Of a stretch of 44,939 bases of DNA, positions 13,389-22,933 are shown in pieces (position 1 is the first letter of the stretch; every line of letters starts with the position of its first letter). The notes beneath the pieces are model-generated. The model was not told the origin of the DNA. It ran no database searches and saw only the letters and a program-made list of their open reading frames with translations. Source of the stretch: an uncultured Anaerotruncus sp. (GTDB lineage: Bacteria > Bacillota > Clostridia > Oscillospirales > Ruminococcaceae); assembly GCF_902490045.1 (NCBI RefSeq), contig NZ_CABUCJ010000006.1, forward strand, positions 1 through 44,939. Reading direction: 5' to 3'. A program made the translations under genes and the position numbers.

Positions 13389-14582
13389 GTGAGACTTTTC
13401 GACGACAGCGCCGTCAAGCTGGATATCCTGAAAAGGCGCGCCTTTAACTACCGCTGGGCGGAGGTCCCCGACGGGGTGATTCCGCTGACGGCCGCCGATC
13501 CCGACTTCCCCGTCGCAAAGGAGATCACCGATGCGATGATCCGTTACATCGGCGGCGGCTACCTGCCCTACACGCCCAAGCTGGGTATTCCCGAGTTCCG
13601 GGTGGCCATCTCGCGGCACCTGCGGGAACGTAAGGGGGAGGAGGTCCCTCCCGAGCTCGTCCTCCCCATCGACAGCGCCGCGCGCGGCATGTATGTGATC
13701 GCGCAGACGGTGCTGAAGCCGGGGGATGAGGCGGTCATCTTCGACCCGGTGGACTACCTCTTCAAAAACGCCGTCCTTGCCGCGGGCGCGACGCCCGTCT
13801 TCTTCCCGACGCGGATCGTGAACGGAAAGATCGATTTCAGCGGGCTGGAAAGCTGCATCACTCCGCGCACCAAAATGATCGGACTCTGCAATCCCCACAA
13901 CCCTCTCGGCAAGGTCTACCCCCGGGAGGATTTGGAACAGATTCTCTCCCTCGCGGAAAAGTATGATCTGTGGATCATGAACGACGAGATCTGGTCGGAC
14001 ATCACCTACGGAGAGGCTCCCTTCCTCAGCATCCTGTCTCTCGGCGCCGAGCGCAACCGCCGAACCCTGTCGGTGTATGGGTTTTCCAAGGCGTTTGGAG
14101 TCGCGGGGCTGCGAATCGGCTGCATCTACTGCACCGATCGGGAAATCTTTGAGCGGATCGTCGAGGAATCAGCCGTCATGACGACGGCGGGCGGCATCGC
14201 TTCGGTCTCCCAGATCGCGGGGACCGCCTGCCTTGAACAGGCGGGCTACTGGACGCAGGAGTTCCTCGTGCATCTCAAACACAACCGGGACTACGCGGTG
14301 GAACGGGTCAACGGGATGCGCGGCATTTCCACCGTCCGGCCGGAGGCGACCTATCTTCTGTGGATCGACATACGCGAAACAGGGGTGGAGAACACCGCTT
14401 TCTGCGACTTTATGCAGGACCGGGTGCAGCTCGCGCTGGTCGCCGGTTCGGAAAAGATGTTCGGTCCCGGAGGCAGGGGGTACGTCCGTCTCTGTTTCGC
14501 CACCAGCCGGGCCATCCTGAAGGAGGGCCTCGATCGGTTGGAACGCGGGATGGTGCTGCTCCGGCAGGAAAAGGGCTTCTAG
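13389..14582 (+). CDS. PLP-dependent aminotransferase, class I/II
   Basis: This fold-type I PLP enzyme has 397 residues. Seen motifs are GYLPYTPKLGIPEFR, CNPHNPLGKVY, MNDEIWSDITY (Asp and Tyr contacting PLP), the Schiff-base lysine in GFSKAFGVAGLRIG, and YVRLCFATS with the substrate-carboxylate Arg. The family includes aspartate/aromatic aminotransferases and MalY/PatB-type C-S lyases; motifs alone do not separate these. The GTG start has GGAGGAG upstream and lies 28 nt after ridA. In this operon it would act on amino acids released from imported peptides or N-acyl amino acids. Whether it accepts D- or L-amino acids is unknown; classical D-amino-acid transaminases are fold type IV, which this is not. 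Confidence 0.88.
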   Translation: MRLFDDSAVKLDILKRRAFNYRWAEVPDGVIPLTAADPDFPVAKEITDAMIRYIGGGYLPYTPKLGIPEFRVAISRHLRERKGEEVPPELVLPIDSAARGMYVIAQTVLKPGDEAVIFDPVDYLFKNAVLAAGATPVFFPTRIVNGKIDFSGLESCITPRTKMIGLCNPHNPLGKVYPREDLEQILSLAEKYDLWIMNDEIWSDITYGEAPFLSILSLGAERNRRTLSVYGFSKAFGVAGLRIGCIYCTDREIFERIVEESAVMTTAGGIASVSQIAGTACLEQAGYWTQEFLVHLKHNRDYAVERVNGMRGISTVRPEATYLLWIDIRETGVENTAFCDFMQDRVQLALVAGSEKMFGPGGRGYVRLCFATSRAILKEGLDRLERGMVLLRQEKGF

Positions 14583-14634
14583 CCCTGTGGATGAAAACGA
14601 CCTGAACCGACCATCTGTAATTAGGAGGATTCAA

Positions 14635-16182
14635 ATGAAAAAAACGAGATTCTTACGCACACTCCTCGCGGTCGTCCTCTGCCTCACCCTCCTGAGCGCC
14701 TGCGGAAACAACGCGGACGGCGGCAATAGCGATACGGGCGGCGGCCCGTCCGGCAAGGACACCCTCATTGTGGCGGTCGCCAACGAACCCACAACGATGG
14801 ACCCCTACGGCAAAAACGACAGCACCTCGGCCAACTTCAAGGTGCAGGTGTTCGACACCCTGCTGGCGCTCGGTCCAGACGGCGAGGCAGTTCCCTGCAT
14901 CGCCGAAAGCTGGGAGTACACCGACGACACCACACTGGTGCTGCACATCCGCGAAGGGGTGGTCTTCCACAACGGTGAACCCCTGACCGCTGACGACGTC
15001 TTCTATTCGATCGGGCAGACGATGGCCAGCACCTATCTGCAGCCCTTCGTCGACGTGATCGACCTTGAAAAGTCGACGGTCGACGACGAGCACACGATCA
15101 CCCTGCGCATGACCCAGCCCTGCGGCCCGCTCTTCTCCCAGCTCTGCTACGTCTACATCGTGCCGCAGAAATACCACACCGAAAAGGGCGCCGAAGCGTT
15201 CGCGGAGGAACCTGTCGGCAGCGGTCCCTTCGCGCTGGACAAATGGGTGCGCGGAGACCGGCTGGAATATACCGCCAACGACCAGTACTGGGGCGTCAAG
15301 CCCGCCGTGAAAAAGCTGATCATGCGCGTCATCGCCGAGCCCTCGAGCCGCACGGTCGAGATCGAATCGGGCGGCGTGGACATTGCGATGAACATCTCCG
15401 CCAGCGACCTGCCGATGCTCGGGGAGAACCCCGACGTACAGGTGCTGCGCGCCGACTCCTACAACAACTGCTTCATCGGCTTCGACTGCACGCTGGCACC
15501 CTACGACAACAAGCTCGTCCGCCAGGCGATCAGCTGTGCGATCGACAAGGAGAGCATCGTCCAGACCGTTTACGGCACGACCGGTTCGGTCGCCGACGGC
15601 CCGATCTCCCCGGCGATCTGGGGCTACAACCCCGATCTCAAGCCCTACAGCTACGACCCCGATAAAGCCAAAAAGCTGCTTTCCGACGCGGGCTACCCCG
15701 ACGGGATCGACGTGGTGATCACCACGAGCGACGCCCAGCTGCGCATCGACATCGCCGAGATGGTCCAGAACCAGCTCGGGGCGGTCGGCATCCGCACCTC
15801 GGTCGAGGTGCTCGAAAACGCCACCTACCTCGACAAGATCGTCAACGGCGGCTTCCAGATGTACATTCTTACCTGGCCGACCTATACCGGTGACGCCGAC
15901 TACGGCCTGAGCGACACCTTCCACACCGGCAGCGCCACCTGGGCCAATACCGCCCGCTACAGCAGCCCGGAGGTGGACGAACTGCTCGATATCGGCGCGA
16001 ACACGATCGACCAGGATACGCGCCGCGACGCCTACTACAAGGCGCAGGAGCTGATCGTGGAGGACTGCCCGTGGGTTTTCCTGTGGAACAGCGAGGAGAT
16101 CGCCGTGGCCCGCAGCAACATTCAGGGGCTCGAAGCCCCGCCCTCCGGCCGCTACTCCTTTAACAAGGTGACCTTTGCATAA
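14635..16182 (+). CDS. Peptide ABC transporter substrate-binding lipoprotein
   Basis: This family 5 extracellular binding protein (515 residues) captures peptides, nickel-type or related ligands for the importer encoded next. It has a lipoprotein signal with lipobox LLSAC and would be anchored at Cys24 or so. Family landmarks are LIVAVANEPTTMDPYGKND, LVLHIREGVVFHNGEPLTADDVFYSI, YVYIVPQKYH, GSGPFALDKWVRGDRLEYTAND and RQAISCAIDKESIVQTVYG. AGGAGG lies 8 nt before the ATG at 14635. It follows the aminotransferase by 52 nt. The ligand cannot be read from sequence; the nearby deacylase and dipeptidase suggest short peptides or N-acyl amino acids. Confidence 0.93.
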   Translation: MKKTRFLRTLLAVVLCLTLLSACGNNADGGNSDTGGGPSGKDTLIVAVANEPTTMDPYGKNDSTSANFKVQVFDTLLALGPDGEAVPCIAESWEYTDDTTLVLHIREGVVFHNGEPLTADDVFYSIGQTMASTYLQPFVDVIDLEKSTVDDEHTITLRMTQPCGPLFSQLCYVYIVPQKYHTEKGAEAFAEEPVGSGPFALDKWVRGDRLEYTANDQYWGVKPAVKKLIMRVIAEPSSRTVEIESGGVDIAMNISASDLPMLGENPDVQVLRADSYNNCFIGFDCTLAPYDNKLVRQAISCAIDKESIVQTVYGTTGSVADGPISPAIWGYNPDLKPYSYDPDKAKKLLSDAGYPDGIDVVITTSDAQLRIDIAEMVQNQLGAVGIRTSVEVLENATYLDKIVNGGFQMYILTWPTYTGDADYGLSDTFHTGSATWANTARYSSPEVDELLDIGANTIDQDTRRDAYYKAQELIVEDCPWVFLWNSEEIAVARSNIQGLEAPPSGRYSFNKVTFA

Positions 16183-16213
16183 AATCGCAATGCGTCGGAA
16201 ATGAGGTGACGAA

Positions 16214-17185
16214 GTGTACCGGTATGTGTTAAAGCGGCTGCTCCTGATGATCCCCGTGCTGCTGGGCGTCACGCTGATTGTCTTTTCGCTGATGTACATC
16301 GCGCCGGGCGACCCGGTCCAGATGCTGCTGGGCGACAACGCCACGCAGGAGGATATCGACGCGCTCAACGCCAAGCTCGGGCGCGACGACCCCTTCATCG
16401 TCCAGTATGTGCGCTACGCCGGCAACATCCTGACCCGGTTCGATTTCGGCGAGTCCTACTTTACCGGGCGCCCCGTCATGACCGAGATCCTTGAGCGCTT
16501 CCCCAACACCGCCCTGCTGGCGGTGTTGGGGTGCGCCCTCTCGATCGTCATCGGGGTGACCTGCGGCGTTATCGCCGCCACCAAGCAGTATTCCATCTTC
16601 GACAATCTGGCGACGGCAACCTCCCTGATCGGCGTGTCTATGCCCTCCTTCTGGTTCGGTCTGCTGCTGATCATCTTCTTTTCCATCCGGCTCGGCTGGC
16701 TGCCGGCGTCGGGTTCCTACGGGCCGCTCTACTTCATCATGCCCGCGATCACGCTGGGGGTGAACGGCGCGGCCAACATCATGCGCACCACCCGTTCGAG
16801 CATGCTGGAAACCGTCCGGCAGGACTACATCCGCACCGCGCGTGGCAAAGGGCAGGTCGAACGCAAGGTCGTCATCAACCACGCGCTTAAAAATGCCCTC
16901 ATCCCGGTTATCACCGTCATCGGCATCCAGTTCGGCAACCTCCTCGGCGTCACCACCGTCCTGTGCGAAACGGTCTTCGCCATCCCCGGAATCGGCAAGT
17001 ACCTGATCGACAGCATCAAAACGCGTGACACGCCGGTGGTCATGGGCTGCGTGCTTTTTATGGCGATTCTCTTCAGCTTCGTCAACCTCGGCGTGGACAT
17101 CCTCTACAGCTACATTGATCCGCGCATCAAATCCCAGTACCAGAAGATGAAAAAACGCAAGGAGGTGGCGGCAGTTGAAGCGTAA
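16214..17185 (+). CDS. Dpp/Opp-type ABC permease, DppB family
   Basis: This is the first membrane subunit of the importer, 323 residues with about six transmembrane segments. The N-terminus MYRYVLKRLLLMIPVLLGVTLIVF is typical of DppB/OppB. The ATPase-contacting EAA-type loop occurs at VRQDYIRTARGKGQVERKVV. The GTG start has GAGGTG 6 nt upstream. It overlaps the next gene by 11 nt, which indicates coupled translation of the two permeases. Confidence 0.95.
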   Translation: MYRYVLKRLLLMIPVLLGVTLIVFSLMYIAPGDPVQMLLGDNATQEDIDALNAKLGRDDPFIVQYVRYAGNILTRFDFGESYFTGRPVMTEILERFPNTALLAVLGCALSIVIGVTCGVIAATKQYSIFDNLATATSLIGVSMPSFWFGLLLIIFFSIRLGWLPASGSYGPLYFIMPAITLGVNGAANIMRTTRSSMLETVRQDYIRTARGKGQVERKVVINHALKNALIPVITVIGIQFGNLLGVTTVLCETVFAIPGIGKYLIDSIKTRDTPVVMGCVLFMAILFSFVNLGVDILYSYIDPRIKSQYQKMKKRKEVAAVEA

Positions 17186-18044
17186 AAACGCTCTCCCCAA
17201 AAAGCAGGGCCTGTGGGGCGACGTGCTCCACAGCTTCCTGCGCAACCGGATGGCCGCGTTCGGCGCGGTCGTCATGATCCTGCTGATCCTCTGCGCCTGC
17301 TTCGCCCCCCTGCTCGCGCCCAGCGGCTACGACGACCAGGACGCCTCGCAGGCGAAGCAGCCACCCAGCAGTGAGCACTGGTTCGGCACCGACAACTTCG
17401 GCCGGGACATCCTCAGCCGGATCATCTACGGCAGCCAGATTTCCCTCCAGGTCGGCCTCATCGCCGTAGCGATCGGCCTGCTGATCGGCGGTACGCTCGG
17501 CACCGTCGCCGCCTTCTACGGAGGAAAGTTCGACACGGTGATCATGCGCTTCATGGACGTGCTGATGGCGATCCCCGGTATGCTGCTGGCCATCGCGATC
17601 GCCGCTTCCCTCGGCACCGGGCTGCGCAACATGATGATCGCCATCGGCCTTGCCAACGCGCCGGGCTTTGCGCGCGTGGCGCGCGCCGCCGTGCTCACCG
17701 TCAAGGACAACGAATACATTGAGGCCGCCCGGTCGATCGGCGCGGGCGACCTGCGCATTATGCTCAAGCACATCCTCCCCAACGCGGTCGCCCCGATTAT
17801 CGTGCAGTCCACCCTTGGCGTGGCCGCCGCCATCCTCTCCTGCGCCACCCTCTCCTTCCTCGGCATGGGCATCCAGCCGCCGCAGGCGGAGTGGGGCGCC
17901 ATGCTCTCGGCGGCGCGGCAGTACCTGCGCTACGAACCCTACATGGCGATCTTCCCCGGACTCTTCATCATGATCACGGTATTCTCTTTAAATATCGTCG
18001 GCGATGGCATCCGCGACGCCATCGACCCGCGGTTGAAGGACTAG
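17175..18044 (+). CDS. Dpp/Opp-type ABC permease, DppC family
   Basis: The second membrane subunit (289 residues) has the DppC-type start: a cytoplasmic stretch, a first membrane helix MAAFGAVVMILLILCACFAP and then HWFGTDNFGRDILSRIIYG, which is highly characteristic. The EAA-type loop is YIEAARSIGAGDLRIMLKHI. The TTG start at 17175 lies inside the end of the preceding gene, with GGAGGTGG upstream. It should pair with the DppB-like subunit to form the channel. Confidence 0.95.
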   Translation: MKRKNALPKKQGLWGDVLHSFLRNRMAAFGAVVMILLILCACFAPLLAPSGYDDQDASQAKQPPSSEHWFGTDNFGRDILSRIIYGSQISLQVGLIAVAIGLLIGGTLGTVAAFYGGKFDTVIMRFMDVLMAIPGMLLAIAIAASLGTGLRNMMIAIGLANAPGFARVARAAVLTVKDNEYIEAARSIGAGDLRIMLKHILPNAVAPIIVQSTLGVAAAILSCATLSFLGMGIQPPQAEWGAMLSAARQYLRYEPYMAIFPGLFIMITVFSLNIVGDGIRDAIDPRLKD

Positions 18045-18057
18045 GGAGGGAACAGCT

Positions 18058-19020
18058 ATGAGCGACCTGCTTTTGGAAATCAAAAATCTCACTGTGAACT
18101 ACAAGACCCGCAAGGGGAACGTCGCAGCGGTGGGCGGCATCAACCTCAACCTTCACAAGGGGGAGACCCTCGGGCTCGTCGGGGAGACGGGCGCGGGCAA
18201 AACCACGACGGCGCTGGCCATCATGCGGCTGCTGCCGGTGCCGCCCGCCGTCGTGCCCAGCGGGGAAATCCTCTTCGAGGGCCGTGACCTGCGCAAGCTC
18301 TCGCCCAACGAGGTGCGCAAGGTGCGCGGCGAACGGATTTCGATGATCTATCAGGACCCGATGACCGCCCTCAACCCGATTATGACGGTCGGCGAGCAGA
18401 TTGTCGAGATGATCCGCCTGCATGAAAAGATGACCGCCGCCGAGGCGCACGTCAGGGCGTGTGAGATGCTCGAAATGGTCGGCATTCCGAGCGAACGGTT
18501 CGGCGAGTACCCCCACCAGTTTTCGGGCGGCATGAAACAGCGGGTCGTCATTGCGATCGCGCTGGCCTGCAACCCGTCGCTGCTCATCGCGGACGAACCC
18601 ACCACCGCGCTCGACGTCACGGTGCAGGCGCAGGTCATGGAGATGATGAAAAAGCTTAAGCGGGAGCTCGGCACCTCGATGATCCTGATCACCCACGATC
18701 TGGGCATCGTGGCGGAAACCTGCGACCGCGTCGCGATCATGTACGCGGGCGAAATCATCGAGTCGGGTACCGCGGAGGACATCTTTGAGCACACGCGCCA
18801 CCCCTATACGGTCGGCCTGTTCGGCTCCATTCCCGACCTCGACGAGGACCGGGACCGGCTCCAGCCGATCCCCGGGCTGATGCCGGACCCCACCGCCCTG
18901 CCCGCCGGATGCAACTTTGCTCCCCGGTGTCCCTATCGGACCGACGCGTGTGAAAAGCAGCCGGTGCCCACGCAGCATCTCTCCGACACTCACACCGTCC
19001 GGTGCATCCGGGAAATATAG
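18058..19020 (+). CDS. Dpp/Opp-type ABC ATPase, DppD family
   Basis: This is one of the two ATPases of the importer, 320 residues. Walker A is GETGAGKTTTALAIM, the signature is FSGGMKQRVVIAIAL, and Walker B is LLIADEPTTALD, followed by the switch His in LITHDLG. The C-terminal extension CNFAPRCPYRTDACEKQP is the conserved cysteine-bearing segment of oligopeptide-transporter ATPases, which in some members binds an iron-sulfur cluster. It starts 13 nt after the permease gene, behind GGGAGGG. Confidence 0.96.
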   Translation: MSDLLLEIKNLTVNYKTRKGNVAAVGGINLNLHKGETLGLVGETGAGKTTTALAIMRLLPVPPAVVPSGEILFEGRDLRKLSPNEVRKVRGERISMIYQDPMTALNPIMTVGEQIVEMIRLHEKMTAAEAHVRACEMLEMVGIPSERFGEYPHQFSGGMKQRVVIAIALACNPSLLIADEPTTALDVTVQAQVMEMMKKLKRELGTSMILITHDLGIVAETCDRVAIMYAGEIIESGTAEDIFEHTRHPYTVGLFGSIPDLDEDRDRLQPIPGLMPDPTALPAGCNFAPRCPYRTDACEKQPVPTQHLSDTHTVRCIREI

Positions 19021-19035
19021 ACAGGAGGCGTGACG

Positions 19036-19998
19036 ATGGGAACGCTGCTAGAGGTATCCGATCTGAAAAAATACTTCAAGGTCCCGCAGGGCGCCCTGCA
19101 CGCGGTCGACGGCGTGAGCTTCTCGCTCGACGAGGGCAAGACGCTGGGTATCGTCGGGGAGTCAGGCTGCGGGAAATCCACCCTTGGCCGGGTGCTTGTC
19201 CACCTGCTGGACGCCACCGACGGCCGGGTGCTCTTCGAGGGACAGGATATCACCCGCCTCGACAAAAAAGCTCTCAAACACAACCGCCGGAACATGCAGA
19301 TGATCTTCCAGGACCCCTATTCCTCGATCAACCCGCGCATGACGGTGTCGGAGATCATTGCCGAACCGCTGGACATCTATCAGGTGTGCGCAGATAAGGC
19401 GGAGCGGAATAAAAAGGTGTCCGCCCTCATGGATACGGTCGGGCTTGCCCAGCGGGTGGCCGACTCCTATCCGCACGAGCTGGACGGCGGCCGCCGCCAG
19501 CGCATCGGGATCGCCCGCGCGCTCGCGCTGAGCCCCAAATTCATCGTCTGCGACGAGCCGGTTTCCGCGCTTGACATGTCCATCCAGGCGCAGATCCTTA
19601 ACCTTCTGCAGGATCTGCAGAAGGAGATGAACCTGACCTATATGTTTATCACCCACGACTTGTCGGTCGTCAAGCACATCTCCAACGACATCGGCGTCAT
19701 GTACCTCGGAAACATGGTGGAAAGCGCGGGCTCCAAGGAGCTTTTCGCCCACCACTACCACCCCTACACCAAGGCGCTCTTGTCGGCCATCCCGCGCCCG
19801 AAGCTGCATCAGAAGCAGGAGCGCATCCTGCTCAAGGGGGAAATCACCTCCCCCATCAACCCCAAACCGGGCTGCCGTTTCGCGCCGCGCTGCGTCTACG
19901 CCAAGGAGAACTGCTTCTGTGAACAGCCGCAGCTGCAGGAGGTCGCCTGCGGCCACCATGTCGCCTGCCACTACGTGCGGGAGATCAATGGCCTCTAA
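19036..19998 (+). CDS. Dpp/Opp-type ABC ATPase, DppF family
   Basis: The second ATPase of the importer (320 residues) has Walker A GESGCGKSTLGRVL, Walker B FIVCDEPVSALD and switch ITHDLSVVKH. Its ABC signature reads LDGGRRQRIGIARAL in place of the usual LSGGQ. This variant occurs in part of the family and does not imply loss of function. The tail CRFAPRCVYAKENC again carries the family's cysteines. I start at the ATG at 19036, 8 nt after AGGAGG; a GTG at 19030 is too close. Confidence 0.95.
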   Translation: MGTLLEVSDLKKYFKVPQGALHAVDGVSFSLDEGKTLGIVGESGCGKSTLGRVLVHLLDATDGRVLFEGQDITRLDKKALKHNRRNMQMIFQDPYSSINPRMTVSEIIAEPLDIYQVCADKAERNKKVSALMDTVGLAQRVADSYPHELDGGRRQRIGIARALALSPKFIVCDEPVSALDMSIQAQILNLLQDLQKEMNLTYMFITHDLSVVKHISNDIGVMYLGNMVESAGSKELFAHHYHPYTKALLSAIPRPKLHQKQERILLKGEITSPINPKPGCRFAPRCVYAKENCFCEQPQLQEVACGHHVACHYVREINGL

Positions 19999-20022
19999 TT
20001 TCGGACAAAGAAGGAATCAAGC

Positions 20023-21246
20023 ATGATTTTAACCGCTAAAACCATCGTTACCGGCGATGGAGAGACCGTCCTGCGCGATCACGCCGTCCGGATCGACCAG
20101 ACCGGCAGGATCGCGCAGGTCTCCCCAAAGCAGGACCTTCTCTCTGCGCATCCCGCGGAAAAGGTCCTCGACTTCGGCGACGCCACCATCCTCCCCGGGC
20201 TGATCGACATGCACATCCACCTCGGCAGCTATATTCACTATCCCGACGCACTGCGTTTCAACGACCATCTCATCGCCTATAAGGCGCTCCACGCCGCGCA
20301 GTCGGCGCTGTCGGTGGGCGTCACCACCGTGCGCGACATGTCCTCCGACCACCTGCTCTGCGAAAAGCTGCGCTATGCGGGACAGAAGGGTTACGTCACC
20401 ATCCCGCGCATTTTCCACTGCGACCGCGGGCTTACCATGACGGGCGGCCACGGCGACCAGATCACCAACCTCAAAAACGAGTGCGAGGTCGCGGACGGCG
20501 TCGACGAGATCCGCAAGGTCATCCGCAAGCAGCTACGCGCGGGCGCCGACTGGATCAAACTGATGAGCAGCCACCGGGTGATGACCCGGCCGGAATACAC
20601 CCAGGAGGAGCTCAACGCCGCGGTTGAGGAGACCCACCGGCTCGAACGCAAATGCGCCATCCACGCGGGCGTGGGGCCCTCCGTGGGCATGGCGATTGAG
20701 GCGGGCTTCGACACGATCGAGCACGCCACCTACCTGACGATCGAGCAGGCCGCCGAGATGAAGCGCAAGGGACTCGCCTGGATCCCCACCATCATCACCT
20801 ACACCGACGCCTACGACCGCTACAAGGCCCCGGACGGCAGCCCCGGCCCCGACGCCCCGCTGCCGGTGCGCAATTTCTGGAGCTTTTTTAGAAGCGCGGC
20901 GGAGTCCTATAAAAAGAACTTCAAAGTGATCTACGACCTTGGCGTCACGATCGCCGCCGGCACCGACATGGTGCTCTTCGGCGCGCCGCCCGCGCCCGTC
21001 GCCAAGGAACTCGCCTTTATGGTCGACTACGGCATCACGCCGGTGCAGGCCATCCGCCTCGGAACCCATAACGGCGCGGTCCTGCTCGGCATCGAAAACA
21101 CCGCCGGGCTCGTAAGGGAGGGCCTTGCCGCCGACCTGCTCGTCTGCGACGGGGACGCCTCCGCCGACATCCGCAATCTCCAGCGGGTCCGGCGGGTTCT
21201 GATCGGCGGCAAAACCGTCTACCGGCCGGAAACGCCGGAAAGCTGA
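20023..21246 (+). CDS. Amidohydrolase, Xaa-dipeptidase/imidazolonepropionase-like
   Basis: This 407-residue amidohydrolase-superfamily enzyme resembles the group that includes Xaa-Pro/Xaa-Arg dipeptidases and imidazolonepropionase. The binuclear metal site can be followed: IDMHIHLG (HxH, about 64-69), the likely carboxylated lysine in ADWIKLMSSH, CAIHAGVG, TIEHATYL and the catalytic Asp in IAAGTDMVLFG. The C-terminal small beta domain (LAADLLVCDGD) is complete. It follows the transporter ATPase by 24 nt, with AAGGA before the ATG. In this operon a dipeptide or N-acyl amino acid hydrolase is the natural reading; the exact substrate is inference. Confidence 0.88.
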   Translation: MILTAKTIVTGDGETVLRDHAVRIDQTGRIAQVSPKQDLLSAHPAEKVLDFGDATILPGLIDMHIHLGSYIHYPDALRFNDHLIAYKALHAAQSALSVGVTTVRDMSSDHLLCEKLRYAGQKGYVTIPRIFHCDRGLTMTGGHGDQITNLKNECEVADGVDEIRKVIRKQLRAGADWIKLMSSHRVMTRPEYTQEELNAAVEETHRLERKCAIHAGVGPSVGMAIEAGFDTIEHATYLTIEQAAEMKRKGLAWIPTIITYTDAYDRYKAPDGSPGPDAPLPVRNFWSFFRSAAESYKKNFKVIYDLGVTIAAGTDMVLFGAPPAPVAKELAFMVDYGITPVQAIRLGTHNGAVLLGIENTAGLVREGLAADLLVCDGDASADIRNLQRVRRVLIGGKTVYRPETPES

Positions 21247-21262
21247 TGAGGGGGATGAAAAG

Positions 21263-22924
21263 ATGGTAGACGTTCTTATCAAAAACGCGTTTGTCGTCGA
21301 TGGTTCGGGGCGCCCGGGATTCCGGGGCGATGTGGCGGTCAAGGGCGACACGATCACCGGCGTGGGCGACCTGCGCCATCTCTCGGCCAAACGCACGATC
21401 AATGCGGACGGGCTCGTGCTTTCGCCCGGCTTCATCGACGCGCACGCCCACTCCGACTTCGCGATCATCCACAACCCGCCCTCCCACAGCCAGGTGGCGC
21501 AGGGCGTGACCACCGAGGTTTCCTGCAACTGCGGCAAGTCCCCCTTCCCCGTGCTCCCCAACCCCCTGCCGCTCAAAAACATCGCGGACACCGTGTGGAC
21601 CACCCCCAAGGACTACTGGAAAAGCGCCGCCCACTATTTTGAGCTGCTCGAGACACAGGGCATCGGCATCAACACCTACCCGCTCGTGGGTCACAACTCG
21701 GTGCGCGCCAAGGTGCTCGGTATGGACAACCGCCCCTGCACCGACGACGAGCTGCGCCAGATGAAGGAACTCGTCGTCGAGGCGATGGAACTGGGCGTTC
21801 CCGGCTTTTCAAGCGGACTCACCTACACGCCCGGCATGGGCGCGACCAACGAGGAGATCATCGCGCTCGCACAGGTCGTCTCGGAGTACGGCGGCATTTA
21901 CACCACCCATATGTCCAACTATTCGGGCGCGGGGATTGAAAAGGCGATGGATTTCGCGGCGGAGACGGCGTGGAAAGCGGGCATGCGCCTGCAGTTTTCC
22001 CATGTGGCTCCCCACGGCGAGGAGCTCTACGGCAAGGGACAGTGGCTGTCCGACCTGATCGGCGGTTACCGTGCCCGCGGCGTCGACTGCTACGCCGACG
22101 TCCCCTCCTATCCGACAATCGGCGTTTGGTGGGGTCCCCGGGCCATCTTCCCCGGCTGGCTCTACAACTGGAAGAAGCCCTGGCCGCAGCAGATCCGGGA
22201 AATCCAGGACGCCATCCGCAACCCCGAGCAGAACGCCCGCATCCGCGAGCACATCGCGGGAATAATCGCGGGGGATAAGACGAGTTTCCTCGGACAGTTC
22301 TTCACCTTTCACAGCTGGGATTCGATCTTCCTTTTCGAGTGCCGGCCCGACTCCCCCTACCGCAAATATATCGGCCAGTCGGTCGGGCAGATCGCCGGTG
22401 CTGAGGGGATGGACGGCACCGACCTCTACTTCGACCTCTGCCTCCAGGAAGGGGAGGCGCTCTCGACCGTCAACATTCTCGAAAAGGAGGAGGACCGCAA
22501 GGCCTTTTTCCAGTCCCCCTGGACGATGTTCGGCTCGGATATCTACGCGATCGACGCGGACCATCCCGACGCCTGCTTCTCCCGCTTCCAGATCCATCCG
22601 CGCAACTTCGGCCACGCGATCTACGTGATCGAAACGATCGTGCAAAAAAACCGCTGGCTTACGCTCGAGCAGGCCATCCACAAGATGTCCGGTCTCACCG
22701 CCAGCCACTTCAACATGCATGACCGCGGATTTATCCGCAGCGGCTACAAGGCGGACATCACCGTCTTTTCGCTGGAGGACCTGCACGAGACCGCCACCTT
22801 CCTGCACCCGATCGGATATCCGACGGGCATTGCGCACGTCTTTGTCAACGGCGTCGAAACCTTTGCAAACGGCCGTATGACCGGCGACCTCGGCGGCGTG
22901 GCGCTCCTCAACAGGCGGCATTGA
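21263..22924 (+). CDS. N-acyl-D-amino-acid deacylase family amidohydrolase
   Basis: This 553-residue protein belongs to the D-aminoacylase branch of the amidohydrolases, which remove acyl groups from N-acyl-D-amino acids. Seen features are LSPGFIDAHAHSDFAI (HxH at about 61-63), QGVTTEVSCNCGKSPFP with the metal-ligand cysteine typical of D-aminoacylases, VGHNSVR, FSSGLTYTPG, TTHMSNYSG, FSHVAPHGEE, and FGSDIYAID with the catalytic Asp. The C-terminal small domain KADITVFSLEDL closes the fold. It is the last gene of the operon, 16 nt after the previous one, and a strong terminator follows. L-specific or dipeptide-cleaving relatives exist, so D-specificity needs testing. Confidence 0.88.
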   Translation: MVDVLIKNAFVVDGSGRPGFRGDVAVKGDTITGVGDLRHLSAKRTINADGLVLSPGFIDAHAHSDFAIIHNPPSHSQVAQGVTTEVSCNCGKSPFPVLPNPLPLKNIADTVWTTPKDYWKSAAHYFELLETQGIGINTYPLVGHNSVRAKVLGMDNRPCTDDELRQMKELVVEAMELGVPGFSSGLTYTPGMGATNEEIIALAQVVSEYGGIYTTHMSNYSGAGIEKAMDFAAETAWKAGMRLQFSHVAPHGEELYGKGQWLSDLIGGYRARGVDCYADVPSYPTIGVWWGPRAIFPGWLYNWKKPWPQQIREIQDAIRNPEQNARIREHIAGIIAGDKTSFLGQFFTFHSWDSIFLFECRPDSPYRKYIGQSVGQIAGAEGMDGTDLYFDLCLQEGEALSTVNILEKEEDRKAFFQSPWTMFGSDIYAIDADHPDACFSRFQIHPRNFGHAIYVIETIVQKNRWLTLEQAIHKMSGLTASHFNMHDRGFIRSGYKADITVFSLEDLHETATFLHPIGYPTGIAHVFVNGVETFANGRMTGDLGGVALLNRRH

Positions 22925-22933
22925 TCCCATCAA

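Noticed and set aside
14653..16398. Long open frame antisense to the binding-protein gene
   Set aside because: The plus strand encodes a full lipoprotein with signal and family 5 motifs; the antisense translation matches nothing.
19480..19500. Signature LDGGR in the second transporter ATPase as a possible defect
   Set aside because: This variant is found in functional members of the DppF-type family, and the other ATPase motifs are intact.
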